DNA of 8,706 nt from Candidatus Poribacteria bacterium (GTDB lineage Bacteria; Poribacteria; WGA-4E; DTYX01), in contig DTYX01000386.1 of NCBI GenBank assembly GCA_012961655.1, positions 1-8,706 of the forward strand, read 5' to 3'. The notes beneath the pieces were generated by a model, which was not told the origin of the DNA, made no database searches, and saw only the letters and a program-made list of their open reading frames with translations. Numbering within the stretch: position 1 is the first letter of the stretch; each line of letters opens with the position of its first letter. This document shows positions 1-7,318 of this stretch, in pieces. A program made the translations under genes and the position numbers.

Positions 1-61
1 CAAGTTTCCAACTTGCGATGTGTTGCTTCGACGCTTCCAAAATTAGAAAAGAATTGAGGCA
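1..61. other. Upstream flank of the MBL gene
   Basis: No gene is visible in these 61 bases. They are too short to judge a promoter; the only clear signal is GAGG at 56-59, the weak SD of the MBL gene. Confidence 0.4.
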
Positions 62-1930
62 ATGATGCACAATACATACATACAATTGACTTCTGACCTC
101 GGTATCTATCGAGATGTGATAAATGTCGGAGTTTTACGGCGTCATGGGCGCATTCTGCTCATCGGATGCGGAGAAGGACAAATCCTCGAGCAGTCCTCCT
201 TGGAAAAGGCGGCCAGGGGGTTGTTTGTTCGTCCCGAAAATGTCGATTGGATTTTGCTTACTCATCACCATCGCGATGAGGCGTCTGGACTCGCGCCCTT
301 CCTTGAAAAAGGGGTTCGTTTAGCTGTTCCAGCAAATGAAAGATCCCTTTTCGACGCGGTGGAAACCTTTTGGACTGATGATGCAGTGTGGTACCATAAC
401 TACAATTTCCATCCATCTCCTTTGACTTTACGCCAATCAGTACCCGTGGCGCGGGCCTTAAGCGGAGGAGATATCTTTGAATGGCAGGGATTGAACATCG
501 AAGTGCTTGAAACGACTGGATGTACTCTCGGAAGCGTCACATATCTTATTCACCTAGGAGGCATCAAAGTTACCTTTGTCGGAGATATGCTCTATGGTCC
601 TGGACAACTGTGGGAATTTCACAGCCTTCAAGGACGCCTGCGGATGGCTGATGGAAGTGTGACCAATGAATATCATGGATTTGGTGAGAAGAGCGAGCAG
701 ATTTTGATAGGGCTTGAAAAAATCTTGCAACACAAACCCAATTTTCTTGTGCCATCACACGGTGTTATAATCGAGCAACCACAGTCGACAATCTCTCGCT
801 TGCGGGAAAATATAGAGGCGTGTATGGCAAACTATCGTCAACTAAGTTCTGGACGATGGTATTTTTACACTGCAAAACCGGACTGGGAAGTCGTCAGGGA
901 TAAGCTCAATCGGAACTGTCGCCCATTGCCTCCCTGGGTTCTGGAGTTCTACGGTACATCCAGAGCGCTTATTGCCGATGATGGGTCGGTGTTTTTGATC
1001 GATTGCGCCGGAGACTGCCCGGCGAAGATAGCGGAATTGCAGCAGCAAGGCGAGATGGGCGCTATTGAAGCTGTCTGGATTACCCACTATCATGACGACC
1101 ATGTCGGCTCAGTGAACGATGTTCGCTCTCAACAACACTGTCCCGTATATGCACACGAATGCATGGCAGATATCCTGCGCAACCCCAAGGCATATTACAT
1201 GCCCTGTCTTGACCCAAATCCCATTGTAGTCGATAAAGTAGTAAAAACGGGTGAAATGTGGCAGTGGAAGGATTTTCGCCTGACAGCTTACGATTTCCCT
1301 GGACAAAGTTACTACGACGCCGCGCTTTTGGTGGAACACGATGGCGTCAGCGTACTATTCGTCGGCGATTCGCTGACGCCCGGTGGCATCGACGACTACT
1401 GCGCTCAGAATCGCAATCTGCTTGGCGAAGGAGTTGGATTTGACCGTTGTTTGACTTTGATTGATGAGCTTCGCCCTGACCTCCTGGTGAATGAGCATGT
1501 CGCAGGAGCATTTACATTTTCTCCCAAGGAACTGCATGAAATGCAGGCAATCTTTCGGGAACGGGAGGCTTTGTTTGGAAAGCTCTTTCCTTGGGACCAC
1601 CCAAACTACGGTTTAGACCCTCGATGGGTGAGGTGTTATCCATATAATCAAACTGTCAAAAGCGGCAGCGAGGTAAATTTCGAACTATGTGTGCTGAACC
1701 ATTCGGATATCCCACATGCCGCTTCAGTATCAATTCGATTGCCGAAGGGTTGGCAAATTGTCAATGGGTGTGGCGAAAAACAAATCTCGCCCAAAACAGA
1801 GGGACGTATTAGTTTGTCCGCGCTTGCTCCTGCTACATTTGAACGCAGTCGTCACATCGTTGGATTTGTCGTTCAGTATGATGGCCTAAATCTTGGAGAG
1901 ATTGTGGAAGCTATTGTGGATATTGATTGA
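62..1930 (+). CDS. Tandem metallo-beta-lactamase-fold protein with C-terminal beta domain
   Basis: Predicted cytoplasmic metallo-hydrolase of unknown substrate; no signal peptide or membrane segment is visible. Domain 1 (about residues 1-260) has H68-H-H70-R-D72-E73, GDMLYGP at 174-180 (D175) and PSHG at 231-234 (H233). Domain 2 (about 290-510) has the canonical THYHDDH at 341-347, FVGDSLTPG at 433-441 (D435) and NEHV at 477-480 (H479). Residues about 525-622 resemble an Ig-like/NEW3-type beta domain (VKSGSEVNFELCVLNHSD, then RLPKGW). In domain 1 the final His of HxHxDH is Glu73 and the usual PGHT His is Cys154; in domain 2 the PGHT position is Gln415 (PGQS). Metal binding is therefore altered, and domain 1 may be structural. 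A TAG at 44-46 closes the frame upstream. GAGG at 56-59 fits the second ATG at 65 better than the one at 62. The 63-base gap to the next gene suggests cotranscription. The fold is sure; the reaction is unknown. Confidence 0.88.
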   Translation: MMHNTYIQLTSDLGIYRDVINVGVLRRHGRILLIGCGEGQILEQSSLEKAARGLFVRPENVDWILLTHHHRDEASGLAPFLEKGVRLAVPANERSLFDAVETFWTDDAVWYHNYNFHPSPLTLRQSVPVARALSGGDIFEWQGLNIEVLETTGCTLGSVTYLIHLGGIKVTFVGDMLYGPGQLWEFHSLQGRLRMADGSVTNEYHGFGEKSEQILIGLEKILQHKPNFLVPSHGVIIEQPQSTISRLRENIEACMANYRQLSSGRWYFYTAKPDWEVVRDKLNRNCRPLPPWVLEFYGTSRALIADDGSVFLIDCAGDCPAKIAELQQQGEMGAIEAVWITHYHDDHVGSVNDVRSQQHCPVYAHECMADILRNPKAYYMPCLDPNPIVVDKVVKTGEMWQWKDFRLTAYDFPGQSYYDAALLVEHDGVSVLFVGDSLTPGGIDDYCAQNRNLLGEGVGFDRCLTLIDELRPDLLVNEHVAGAFTFSPKELHEMQAIFREREALFGKLFPWDHPNYGLDPRWVRCYPYNQTVKSGSEVNFELCVLNHSDIPHAASVSIRLPKGWQIVNGCGEKQISPKTEGRISLSALAPATFERSRHIVGFVVQYDGLNLGEIVEAIVDID

Positions 1931-1981
1931 GTTATTACCAATTGTGTCATAGTTCCTTTTGTCACTATAGACGATGAACTG

Positions 1982-1988
1982 AAAGGAG
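1982..1988 (+). promoter_or_regulatory. SD for the upstream start of the clan-A hydrolase gene
   Basis: AAAGGAG lies 5 bases before ATG 1994. It is copy one of a duplicated initiation region; compare the SD at 2201-2206. Confidence 0.75.
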
Positions 1989-2263
1989 ATAAAATGTTCG
2001 ACTCTGACAGAATCCAGATGTACAAAAACAATCTCCACTACTGGCAGTCCTCGGTCGGAAAAGAACTTGGCTACATTGGGCTGCGTCGAAACTGGACAGG
2101 GTGGAGTATCTCTAAAATATTTGGCAAAGTAAACGCTTTAACTCTGGCAATTCTGCTATTCATGGCACTTGGAGAATTTGCTATAACTGCAACAACCAAT
2201 AAGGAGACCAAAATGGCTAACGACAGAATTCAAATCTATCAAGACAATCCTCGCTATTGGCAG
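1983..2263 (+). repeat. Direct duplication of a translation-start region
   Basis: Copy 1 covers about 1983-2048 and copy 2 about 2201-2263. Both contain AAGGAG, a short A-rich spacer, ATG and codons ending in TAC/TAT-TGG-CAG. The peptides are MFDSDRIQMYKNNLHYWQ and MANDRIQIYQDNPRYWQ. They share DRIQ, Y, N and YWQ at matching positions with one residue of indel, and many third-position differences show the duplication is not recent. The 150 or so bases between them encode a linker plus a hydrophobic stretch and have no evident second copy in the window. Confidence 0.75.
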
Positions 2264-3541
2264 TACAAAGGCAGACCTCTCCTCTTGCTTGGTGGGTCAG
2301 TTGAGGACAATCTATTTCAAATCCCGAATCTCAAAGAACACCTCGATTTGCTGAAATCCGTGGGCGGCAACTACGTCCGCTGCACCATGAGTTGCCGCGA
2401 TGAAGGCAACGTCTGGCAATTCAAAAAGCATGCCCTCGAACGAAGTGAAGGGATGGGAGAACTTTACGACTTAGAACAGTGGAATGAGGAATTCTGGCGG
2501 CGTTTCAGCGCCTTTCTCGAACTGACCGCCGAACGCGACATCATAGTTCAGATTGAAATCTGGGCGACCTTCGACTACTATCGCGACAACTGGGAGGTCA
2601 ATCCCTTCAACCCGAAGAACAACAGCGCTTACTCCGTTGAAGAGACGGGGCTTCCCGAAGTTGTCGACAGCCACCCGGTCAGAACCGAAAACAACTTCTT
2701 CTGGTCAGTGCCGAAGGAGAACAATCAGCAGATAGTCCTCAAATATCAGCAGAAATTTGTCGATAAAATTTTATCCTATTCTCTCAAATACGGTCATGTT
2801 CTCTACTGCATGGACAACGAAACGAGTGTCACGCCAGCTTGGGGAGAATACTGGGCGACCTATATCAAAAGGAAGGCGGCAGAGGCAGGAACCGCTGTCG
2901 AAACCACCGAGATGTGGGATGCCTGGGAGATATTCCATCCTCAACACAAAGCAACCCTTGACCACCCGGAAATCTACTCTTTCTGCGACATCTCGCAGAA
3001 CAATCATCAGAAGGGTGAAACTCATTGGAACAACGCCCAGAAATTTCGCGCCAGCCTATCACCCATCCGCCCCATCAATAACGTCAAAATATACGGTTCT
3101 GACCAGGGACGCTTTGGCGACACCCAGGATGGGCTAGAACGCTTCTGGCGGAACATCTTCGGTGGTATGGCGTCCAGCCGGTTCCATCGCCCCGATTCCG
3201 GTCAGGGACTGAATGAAAATGCCCAGGCCCACATTAAAAGCATGCGGATGCTCACAGACAGCATGGACATCTTCACCTGTGAGCCGCACAATGACCTCCT
3301 ATCTAATCGCAAGGAAAACAGCGCCTACGCCACTGCGAATCCGGGCAAAGAATACGCTGTCTACTTTCCGAATGGCGACCCAGTCGACATCGACCTGAGA
3401 GCGGTTCAAGGCAGTCTAAAAGCAAGGTGGCTTGACATTGGGGAAAACAGATGGGCAAAGGAAGAGACACTAACAGGCGGAGATACAGTGACACTCTCGC
3501 CACCTGGGACAGGCCATTGGGCGGCGCTGATTAGCCGATGA
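1994..3541 (+). CDS. Putative clan-A glycoside hydrolase (DUF4038/apiosidase-like) with C-terminal collagen-binding-like domain
   Basis: Probably a retaining glycosidase with a TIM barrel at about residues 76-440. The barrel opens with NPRYWQYKGRPLLLLGGS (85-102), continues with EIW (188-190), then has YCMDNET (271-277), where D274 or E276 is the likely acid/base, and ends with SSRFHRPDSGQG (394-404). Residues about 445-515 (EYAVYFPNGDPVDIDL, then LSPPGTGHWAALISR) match the small C-terminal domain that often follows DUF4038 and is named a putative collagen-binding domain. No clear nucleophile Glu is seen at the usual place; KIYGSDQGRFG (365-375) offers D370 instead. The N-terminus is odd: residues 1-18 are a diverged copy of residues 74-90, separated by a hydrophobic stretch (about 47-64) that could be a signal anchor. 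Both starts, ATG 1994 and ATG 2213, have a good SD site. If translation begins at 2213, the product is a 442-residue protein without the hydrophobic segment. The family is fairly sure; the substrate is unknown. Confidence 0.8.
   Translation: MFDSDRIQMYKNNLHYWQSSVGKELGYIGLRRNWTGWSISKIFGKVNALTLAILLFMALGEFAITATTNKETKMANDRIQIYQDNPRYWQYKGRPLLLLGGSVEDNLFQIPNLKEHLDLLKSVGGNYVRCTMSCRDEGNVWQFKKHALERSEGMGELYDLEQWNEEFWRRFSAFLELTAERDIIVQIEIWATFDYYRDNWEVNPFNPKNNSAYSVEETGLPEVVDSHPVRTENNFFWSVPKENNQQIVLKYQQKFVDKILSYSLKYGHVLYCMDNETSVTPAWGEYWATYIKRKAAEAGTAVETTEMWDAWEIFHPQHKATLDHPEIYSFCDISQNNHQKGETHWNNAQKFRASLSPIRPINNVKIYGSDQGRFGDTQDGLERFWRNIFGGMASSRFHRPDSGQGLNENAQAHIKSMRMLTDSMDIFTCEPHNDLLSNRKENSAYATANPGKEYAVYFPNGDPVDIDLRAVQGSLKARWLDIGENRWAKEETLTGGDTVTLSPPGTGHWAALISR
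2201..2206 (+). promoter_or_regulatory. Internal SD for an alternative in-frame start (ATG 2213)
   Basis: AAGGAG lies 6 bases before the in-frame ATG at 2213. The protein from there starts MANDRIQIYQDN and runs directly into the barrel domain, so this may be the ancestral or even the main start. The 5'-most 73 codons would then be an added leader or the remnant of a paralogue. Confidence 0.65.
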
Positions 3542-3590
3542 GCTTAATTTACGCATCTACTTGAATGTATAGAGCCGCAGATTTGGTGGT
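3542..3590. other. Convergent intergenic gap with no visible terminator
   Basis: This 49-base spacer lies between the stop codons of the clan-A hydrolase gene (+) and the GH38 gene (-). I find no strong GC stem followed by a T-run on either strand. Confidence 0.6.
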
Positions 3591-6569
3591 TCACCTAATC
3601 CGAATCGTTGTGATGCCGAAGGCTTTTACTGGAACTGTTACAGCGTGTTCCCGCGAGGGAAGTATTCTCTCGTTCTCCTCTACTACGTTTGTCTGGTATG
3701 CCTTCTCGATGGTGAGAAGAGGCAGCGTCACAGTAACACTGGTATCTTCGCCCTCAGTCTCGATGAGTCGAATGATGATGCCATCTTCATCTTCTGCCTT
3801 TTTCAGAGTCAATAGCAGGACATTCGGTTTATCCACCTGACAGAAACTGATGGATTTTGGCATCGTTCCTGCTTGCTTGCCATCAACGCGAACCGGAATG
3901 AGCGGATTTGAGATTGCCCAGCCAAAGTCGCGCGGTATTCCTTCTTTCCAATCTCCCCGATGCGTGGTGATTGAATAGCGGAAGAGCATGTCACCTTGCT
4001 GAGTCGGTTGGAAGTTGGTGCGGAAGTTGCTGTCTATAACATACGAATAGATGTAACCCTTTGTCAGTTCACCCGGTTTTAGAAACTCATGTTCAAAATA
4101 GGGCGGCGTAAAACCGTGATGCGCCTGCGAGACGTAACCGGGCCATAAGCCGCCGAATTCGACGAGATGCGCTTCGATGCTCGAAAAGGTAACGCCTATT
4201 TCGCCATCGGAGACGTCTGCCCAGTGCTGCATCGTATAGTAATCGGAGTTTGAGCCGGGAAATTGGTCAACTAAAGGCTCAATTACGGAGTTGGAACCCT
4301 CGAATCGGAAGCGAGGATTTTCCATCAGGAATGGGAAAGCAAAATAGATTTCCATCGCCGGCGTGGAATCCTTCAAAAGACGGTTTCGGATATCAATCCG
4401 CTTTATCTTGTCATAAAGCACAATCTCCTGCGTCCTCTGTGGACAACCTGCGCCATCACCCGTCACTATCAGGCTGCCATAGATAGGTCCGTCTTGTCCC
4501 TTCCGAATGTTCGAGCTCGAAGGGCTAACTTCCTCCCCGCTTATTACCCACCGGGCTATGAACTGATTTAACTGGTGCGGGGCTTCCCTGTCTACAATCT
4601 CCCTCTTTAATTCCTTGTCGTAGATGCTTTCTATCGTGCCAGTCTGCGGATTCAGAGTTACCTTGAAGAAACAGTTTTCCAAATCCCCCCTTCCCCCCTT
4701 TTCCAAAGAGGGGATTGAGGGGGGATTTACAACAATACTGCTACGTAGGGTGTCTGTATATCCCTCTTCTTTTGGCACAAGGCGATAAGTCTTGTATCCC
4801 AAAGGAGGGACATCTTCAGCGACGAAAACGAGTTCAAAAAGCTCCGGTCGGTTGAACTGTCCTCTGGCGTATCGGCCAGCGGCATAAGGCACAGGCGCTT
4901 GCGGGCTATCAAGCTCGACAATCTGATATGGTATCTCTTCCCCTGTATCCTCGTCAATGAGCGCAAACGGCTCTTCTCCGAAGAAATCCTGTATATCCAC
5001 TACATCCGTTCTTTGAAATGAAAGTGAGTTAAAGACGACGATGTGAACGCCTTCTTCTTCAAGTTCAATCTCACCGGCAATCCTACCGGGGCACGAGTTC
5101 AAAATTGATTGTGTCAGCCCTGCCGCTTTGTATGCGCAACGACTTTTATCGTTCCAGTTCCAGTCTTGCACTTCGCCGATTTGATGCGCCATCCCCCAGG
5201 TATGTTCATCGTAAAGCAGGAGATTATCATAAGCTTCGCGGATTCTTTCGGCCGGATATGGATAATCGCTGACCAGAGAAGCAATGGCGGCTAATTTTTC
5301 GGCGGTGTGCAGTTTGTCATGAGTGATGCGATTTATCCCCGTTTCTTTGGCGGTAGAAATCGCTCCGACTACGTAATCTGTATGCGGCAGTTCGCCTCTG
5401 AATACGCGGAGGTCTGAGCATTCCTTTTCAAGATTTTCAAAGAACATGAAGTTTGTCGCCACGATAAGTTTAGGATAAGCCCATCTGCTGTTCCACTCCC
5501 GCGCTATATAGCTCACGCGTATATCCGGCGGCGTGTTATCGCCACAACCGTAACCGCCGTAACGCATAACGGAGAACGGGCATCCGCTCTCCTCCATCGA
5601 CGCAAGCATGCCCGGAAGTTCGTCAAGGGCATCTTGATAAGACGACGGGCTCCAGCAGCCGTAGCTTCCCTGGTAGTACACCAACACCGTTGCGCCGTCG
5701 GGGCCTTGCCAGAGAAAGGCGTCAGGTCTGCCGTGTTCCCGCAACACCGCGGCTTCGTCCCAAAATGTGTGTATATCGTTTCTTCCCCACTCAAAATAAG
5801 TCGGCAAACCGGCGAAGAAATACTTAACGCATGCGCCAGCCAATACCGTCGGCAAGCCCCAACTCAAGCCTGGTATGTCGGTAATGGAGGCGGTGCGAAT
5901 CAGGATGCCGTATTTCCGTTTCAATCGAAACGACGGATACATCAAACGGATTAACTCTTCGTGGCTACACAGCGCGCTTATCTCATTGCCGAATAACGCG
6001 GGAATTTCAATTCTACCTTCTCTTACGTATTTTGCCAGCTTTTGAACTACTTCCTCCGGACGATTTTCAATAAAATGCTGTATCGACCAAGCTTCTTCTA
6101 CCATATATCTGAACTTCGACTCGAAGGGCCAATCATCCGTCTCCTCGCAGAAGCGCAGGATGTCATCATAGAAACCGTCGTATCTAAGCAACACCTCTTC
6201 GATTGTCTGGGTGTAACCGAAATCATGATGCGCAATCGGAAGCATGTAAATTTTCCAGTGCTTCCGCGGCTTCCAGTCCATCTTTCGCCTATCCTGGACC
6301 TTGCCATCAGCTTTAAGCGTGAATTCCGCTCGCGCTGGTTCACGAACGTCAGGGACGTAAACTCGGTGTACATCCTCGCCCTTCTCCACCCTACCGAGAA
6401 CTATATGCCTCTCTGTTGAATCAAACTTAACCTCCATGTTGGCTTCTACAGTCCCTTCTGTGTTTTCGATGGATATATCCACCGCCTGTAAAATCTCCCC
6501 CACCTCCCAAAGGGGGGATTTCTCCTCGATGAAAAACAGCGTTGGTTCGATTTTATTAATACTTATCAT
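3591..6569 (-). CDS. Glycoside hydrolase family 38 alpha-mannosidase-like enzyme (992 aa)
   Basis: Predicted zinc-dependent retaining alpha-mannosidase-like enzyme with no signal peptide. Numbered from ATG 6569, a beta region (1-105) precedes the GH38 catalytic domain. PIAHHDFGYT (111-120) supplies zinc ligands H114 and D116. TDIPGLSWGLP (230-240) carries D231, at the position of the family's nucleophile and zinc ligand. FLWQGPDG (285-292) is a further conserved segment. DEHTWG (454-459) probably carries the last zinc ligand, H456. The remainder is the beta-rich C-terminal part (about 500-992), including QHWADVSDGEIGVTFSS (781-797). Length is normal for GH38. An ATG at 6638 would add 23 residues, but it overlaps the preceding gene and lacks the AGGAGG SD that sits 5 bases before 6569, so 6569 is preferred. 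It is third in an operon with two methyltransferases. Two GC-rich palindromic elements lie inside the frame, encoding residues 17-27 and 614-630. The substrate could be alpha-mannosides, but other linkages cannot be excluded. Confidence 0.88.
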   Translation of the reverse strand: MISINKIEPTLFFIEEKSPLWEVGEILQAVDISIENTEGTVEANMEVKFDSTERHIVLGRVEKGEDVHRVYVPDVREPARAEFTLKADGKVQDRRKMDWKPRKHWKIYMLPIAHHDFGYTQTIEEVLLRYDGFYDDILRFCEETDDWPFESKFRYMVEEAWSIQHFIENRPEEVVQKLAKYVREGRIEIPALFGNEISALCSHEELIRLMYPSFRLKRKYGILIRTASITDIPGLSWGLPTVLAGACVKYFFAGLPTYFEWGRNDIHTFWDEAAVLREHGRPDAFLWQGPDGATVLVYYQGSYGCWSPSSYQDALDELPGMLASMEESGCPFSVMRYGGYGCGDNTPPDIRVSYIAREWNSRWAYPKLIVATNFMFFENLEKECSDLRVFRGELPHTDYVVGAISTAKETGINRITHDKLHTAEKLAAIASLVSDYPYPAERIREAYDNLLLYDEHTWGMAHQIGEVQDWNWNDKSRCAYKAAGLTQSILNSCPGRIAGEIELEEEGVHIVVFNSLSFQRTDVVDIQDFFGEEPFALIDEDTGEEIPYQIVELDSPQAPVPYAAGRYARGQFNRPELFELVFVAEDVPPLGYKTYRLVPKEEGYTDTLRSSIVVNPPSIPSLEKGGRGDLENCFFKVTLNPQTGTIESIYDKELKREIVDREAPHQLNQFIARWVISGEEVSPSSSNIRKGQDGPIYGSLIVTGDGAGCPQRTQEIVLYDKIKRIDIRNRLLKDSTPAMEIYFAFPFLMENPRFRFEGSNSVIEPLVDQFPGSNSDYYTMQHWADVSDGEIGVTFSSIEAHLVEFGGLWPGYVSQAHHGFTPPYFEHEFLKPGELTKGYIYSYVIDSNFRTNFQPTQQGDMLFRYSITTHRGDWKEGIPRDFGWAISNPLIPVRVDGKQAGTMPKSISFCQVDKPNVLLLTLKKAEDEDGIIIRLIETEGEDTSVTVTLPLLTIEKAYQTNVVEENERILPSREHAVTVPVKAFGITTIRIR
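4681..4728. repeat. 48-base GC-rich palindromic element inside the GH38 gene
   Basis: Perfect 10-base terminal inverted repeats, AAATCCCCCC (4681-4690) and GGGGGGATTT (4719-4728), flank an imperfect inner palindrome around TTTTCCAAAGAGGGG. The element is exactly 16 codons long and keeps the frame. On the coding strand it yields residues 614-630, including PPSIPSLEKGGRG, a Pro/Gly-rich peptide unlike the surrounding beta-rich sequence. It looks like a small dispersed repeat that has entered a loop between GH38 subdomains. A related copy is at 6491-6521. Confidence 0.75.
6491..6521. repeat. 31-base palindromic element related to the one at 4681-4728
   Basis: The arms AAATCTCCCC (6491-6500) and GGGGGGATTT (6512-6521) match the arms of the 4681 element with one base change; the centre is ACCTCCCAAA. 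On the coding strand it encodes KSPLWEVGEIL (residues 17-27 of the GH38 protein). It is shorter and the frame stays open. The two elements share the AAATCCCCCC start and a CCAAA/TTTGG core. Confidence 0.6.
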
Positions 6570-6574
6570 AAAGA

Positions 6575-6580
6575 CCTCCT
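6575..6580 (-). promoter_or_regulatory. SD that sets the GH38 start at 6569
   Basis: AGGAGG on the - strand, 5 bases before ATG 6569, in the 22-base gap after the methyltransferase stop at 6592-6594. Confidence 0.8.
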
Positions 6581-6591
6581 CTAATAGATAG

Positions 6592-7314
6592 CTAAATCCT
6601 CCTTTTTTGCGCATAGACAAAAATGTGTCTTGCGGCATCTAGGGCGACAATCTGAAATCCAATTCCCTCCATGATGCATCTAACTTCATCCGGCGTGTAG
6701 AATCTCATCTTAGCGGGCGAATATGTTCGATTCTCCAAACTGTAATTCAAAAAGAAAAAACAATTTTCGGAATGCAGAATATTGGGAAATTGGAGATATA
6801 CGCTGCCGTTATTTTTCAATACTCGATAAATATCTGCGAGATAACAGACCGTGTCCTCCTTCTCTATATGCTGAAATACAAGCGTTGAGACAGCAAAATC
6901 AATGCTCTCGTCCGGCAGAAAGCTTAATGAACGCCCATCATTTTTAATGAAACGGATATTCGCATAATCTTTCAGCCTTTTTCGAGCAATTTTGAGCATC
7001 TTACTGGAGATATCGACAGCATAAATTTCCCGACAAAGCGGGGCAAGAAATTTCTCTATCCGTCCAATACCGCATCCAACATCAAGCACGACATCATCCT
7101 TTTTTATGTAGCATCGAATTTGCTCGACAAATTCCTCGCCTTTGGCGTCAAACGTCGCTTCATCCTCAACGCCAGTGAGAATGGCTCGCATTGCTGTTTT
7201 TTCGCGCATGGCGTGAAAATTCCACACCTTAGAATAGGAATTGAATATCTTAAAGAAACAACCCCGCGCAAAATCTTTAAGTTGTCGGGTAATACCTTCT
7301 GAGGGATTCCGCAT
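6592..7314 (-). CDS. Class I SAM-dependent methyltransferase (240 aa)
   Basis: Soluble methyltransferase with a Rossmann-like fold and unknown acceptor. From ATG 7314 the SAM-binding motif I is VVLDVGCGIGRIEKF (75-89). The acidic residue at the end of strand 2 is D101 in IYAVDISSKML (97-107), followed by KNDGRSL (124-130), the motif-IV-like FAVSTLVFQHIE (140-151) and RVLKNNGSVYLQFPN (164-178). This order is typical of the Methyltransf_11/25 group. The N-terminal 60 or so residues (SKVWNFHAMRE) probably form a helical cap. Start choice: GGAGGT lies 6 bases before ATG 7314; the ATG at 7353 lies inside the preceding gene and is less likely. The preceding gene's TAA overlaps this SD, so translational coupling is likely. 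It sits between a membrane methyltransferase and the GH38 enzyme; lipid, quinone or sugar acceptors are all possible. Confidence 0.85.
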   Translation of the reverse strand: MRNPSEGITRQLKDFARGCFFKIFNSYSKVWNFHAMREKTAMRAILTGVEDEATFDAKGEEFVEQIRCYIKKDDVVLDVGCGIGRIEKFLAPLCREIYAVDISSKMLKIARKRLKDYANIRFIKNDGRSLSFLPDESIDFAVSTLVFQHIEKEDTVCYLADIYRVLKNNGSVYLQFPNILHSENCFFFLNYSLENRTYSPAKMRFYTPDEVRCIMEGIGFQIVALDAARHIFVYAQKRRI

Positions 7315-7318
7315 ACTG

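Noticed and set aside
1949..1968. Small inverted repeat ATAGT/ACTAT in the gap between the MBL and clan-A hydrolase genes
   Set aside because: Only a 5-base AT-rich stem with a 10-base loop; expected by chance and no T-run follows.
2757..3137. 126-residue open frame overlapping the clan-A hydrolase gene in another frame
   Set aside because: Ser/Thr/Arg-rich composition typical of a frame-shifted shadow, inside a strong coding region.
4681..4728. Possible frameshift at the C6/G6 runs in the GH38 gene
   Set aside because: The frame stays open and the GH38 C-terminal motifs continue normally after the element, so no frameshift is needed.
5513..5794. 93-residue - strand frame with Cys/Arg-rich composition
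   Set aside because: A shadow of the GH38 gene in another frame; the GH38 motifs lie in the main frame across the same bases.
6042..6419. 125-residue open frame on the + strand opposite the GH38 gene
   Set aside because: It lies fully within the well-supported GH38 catalytic region on the other strand and shows no recognisable domain or SD; a chance antisense frame.
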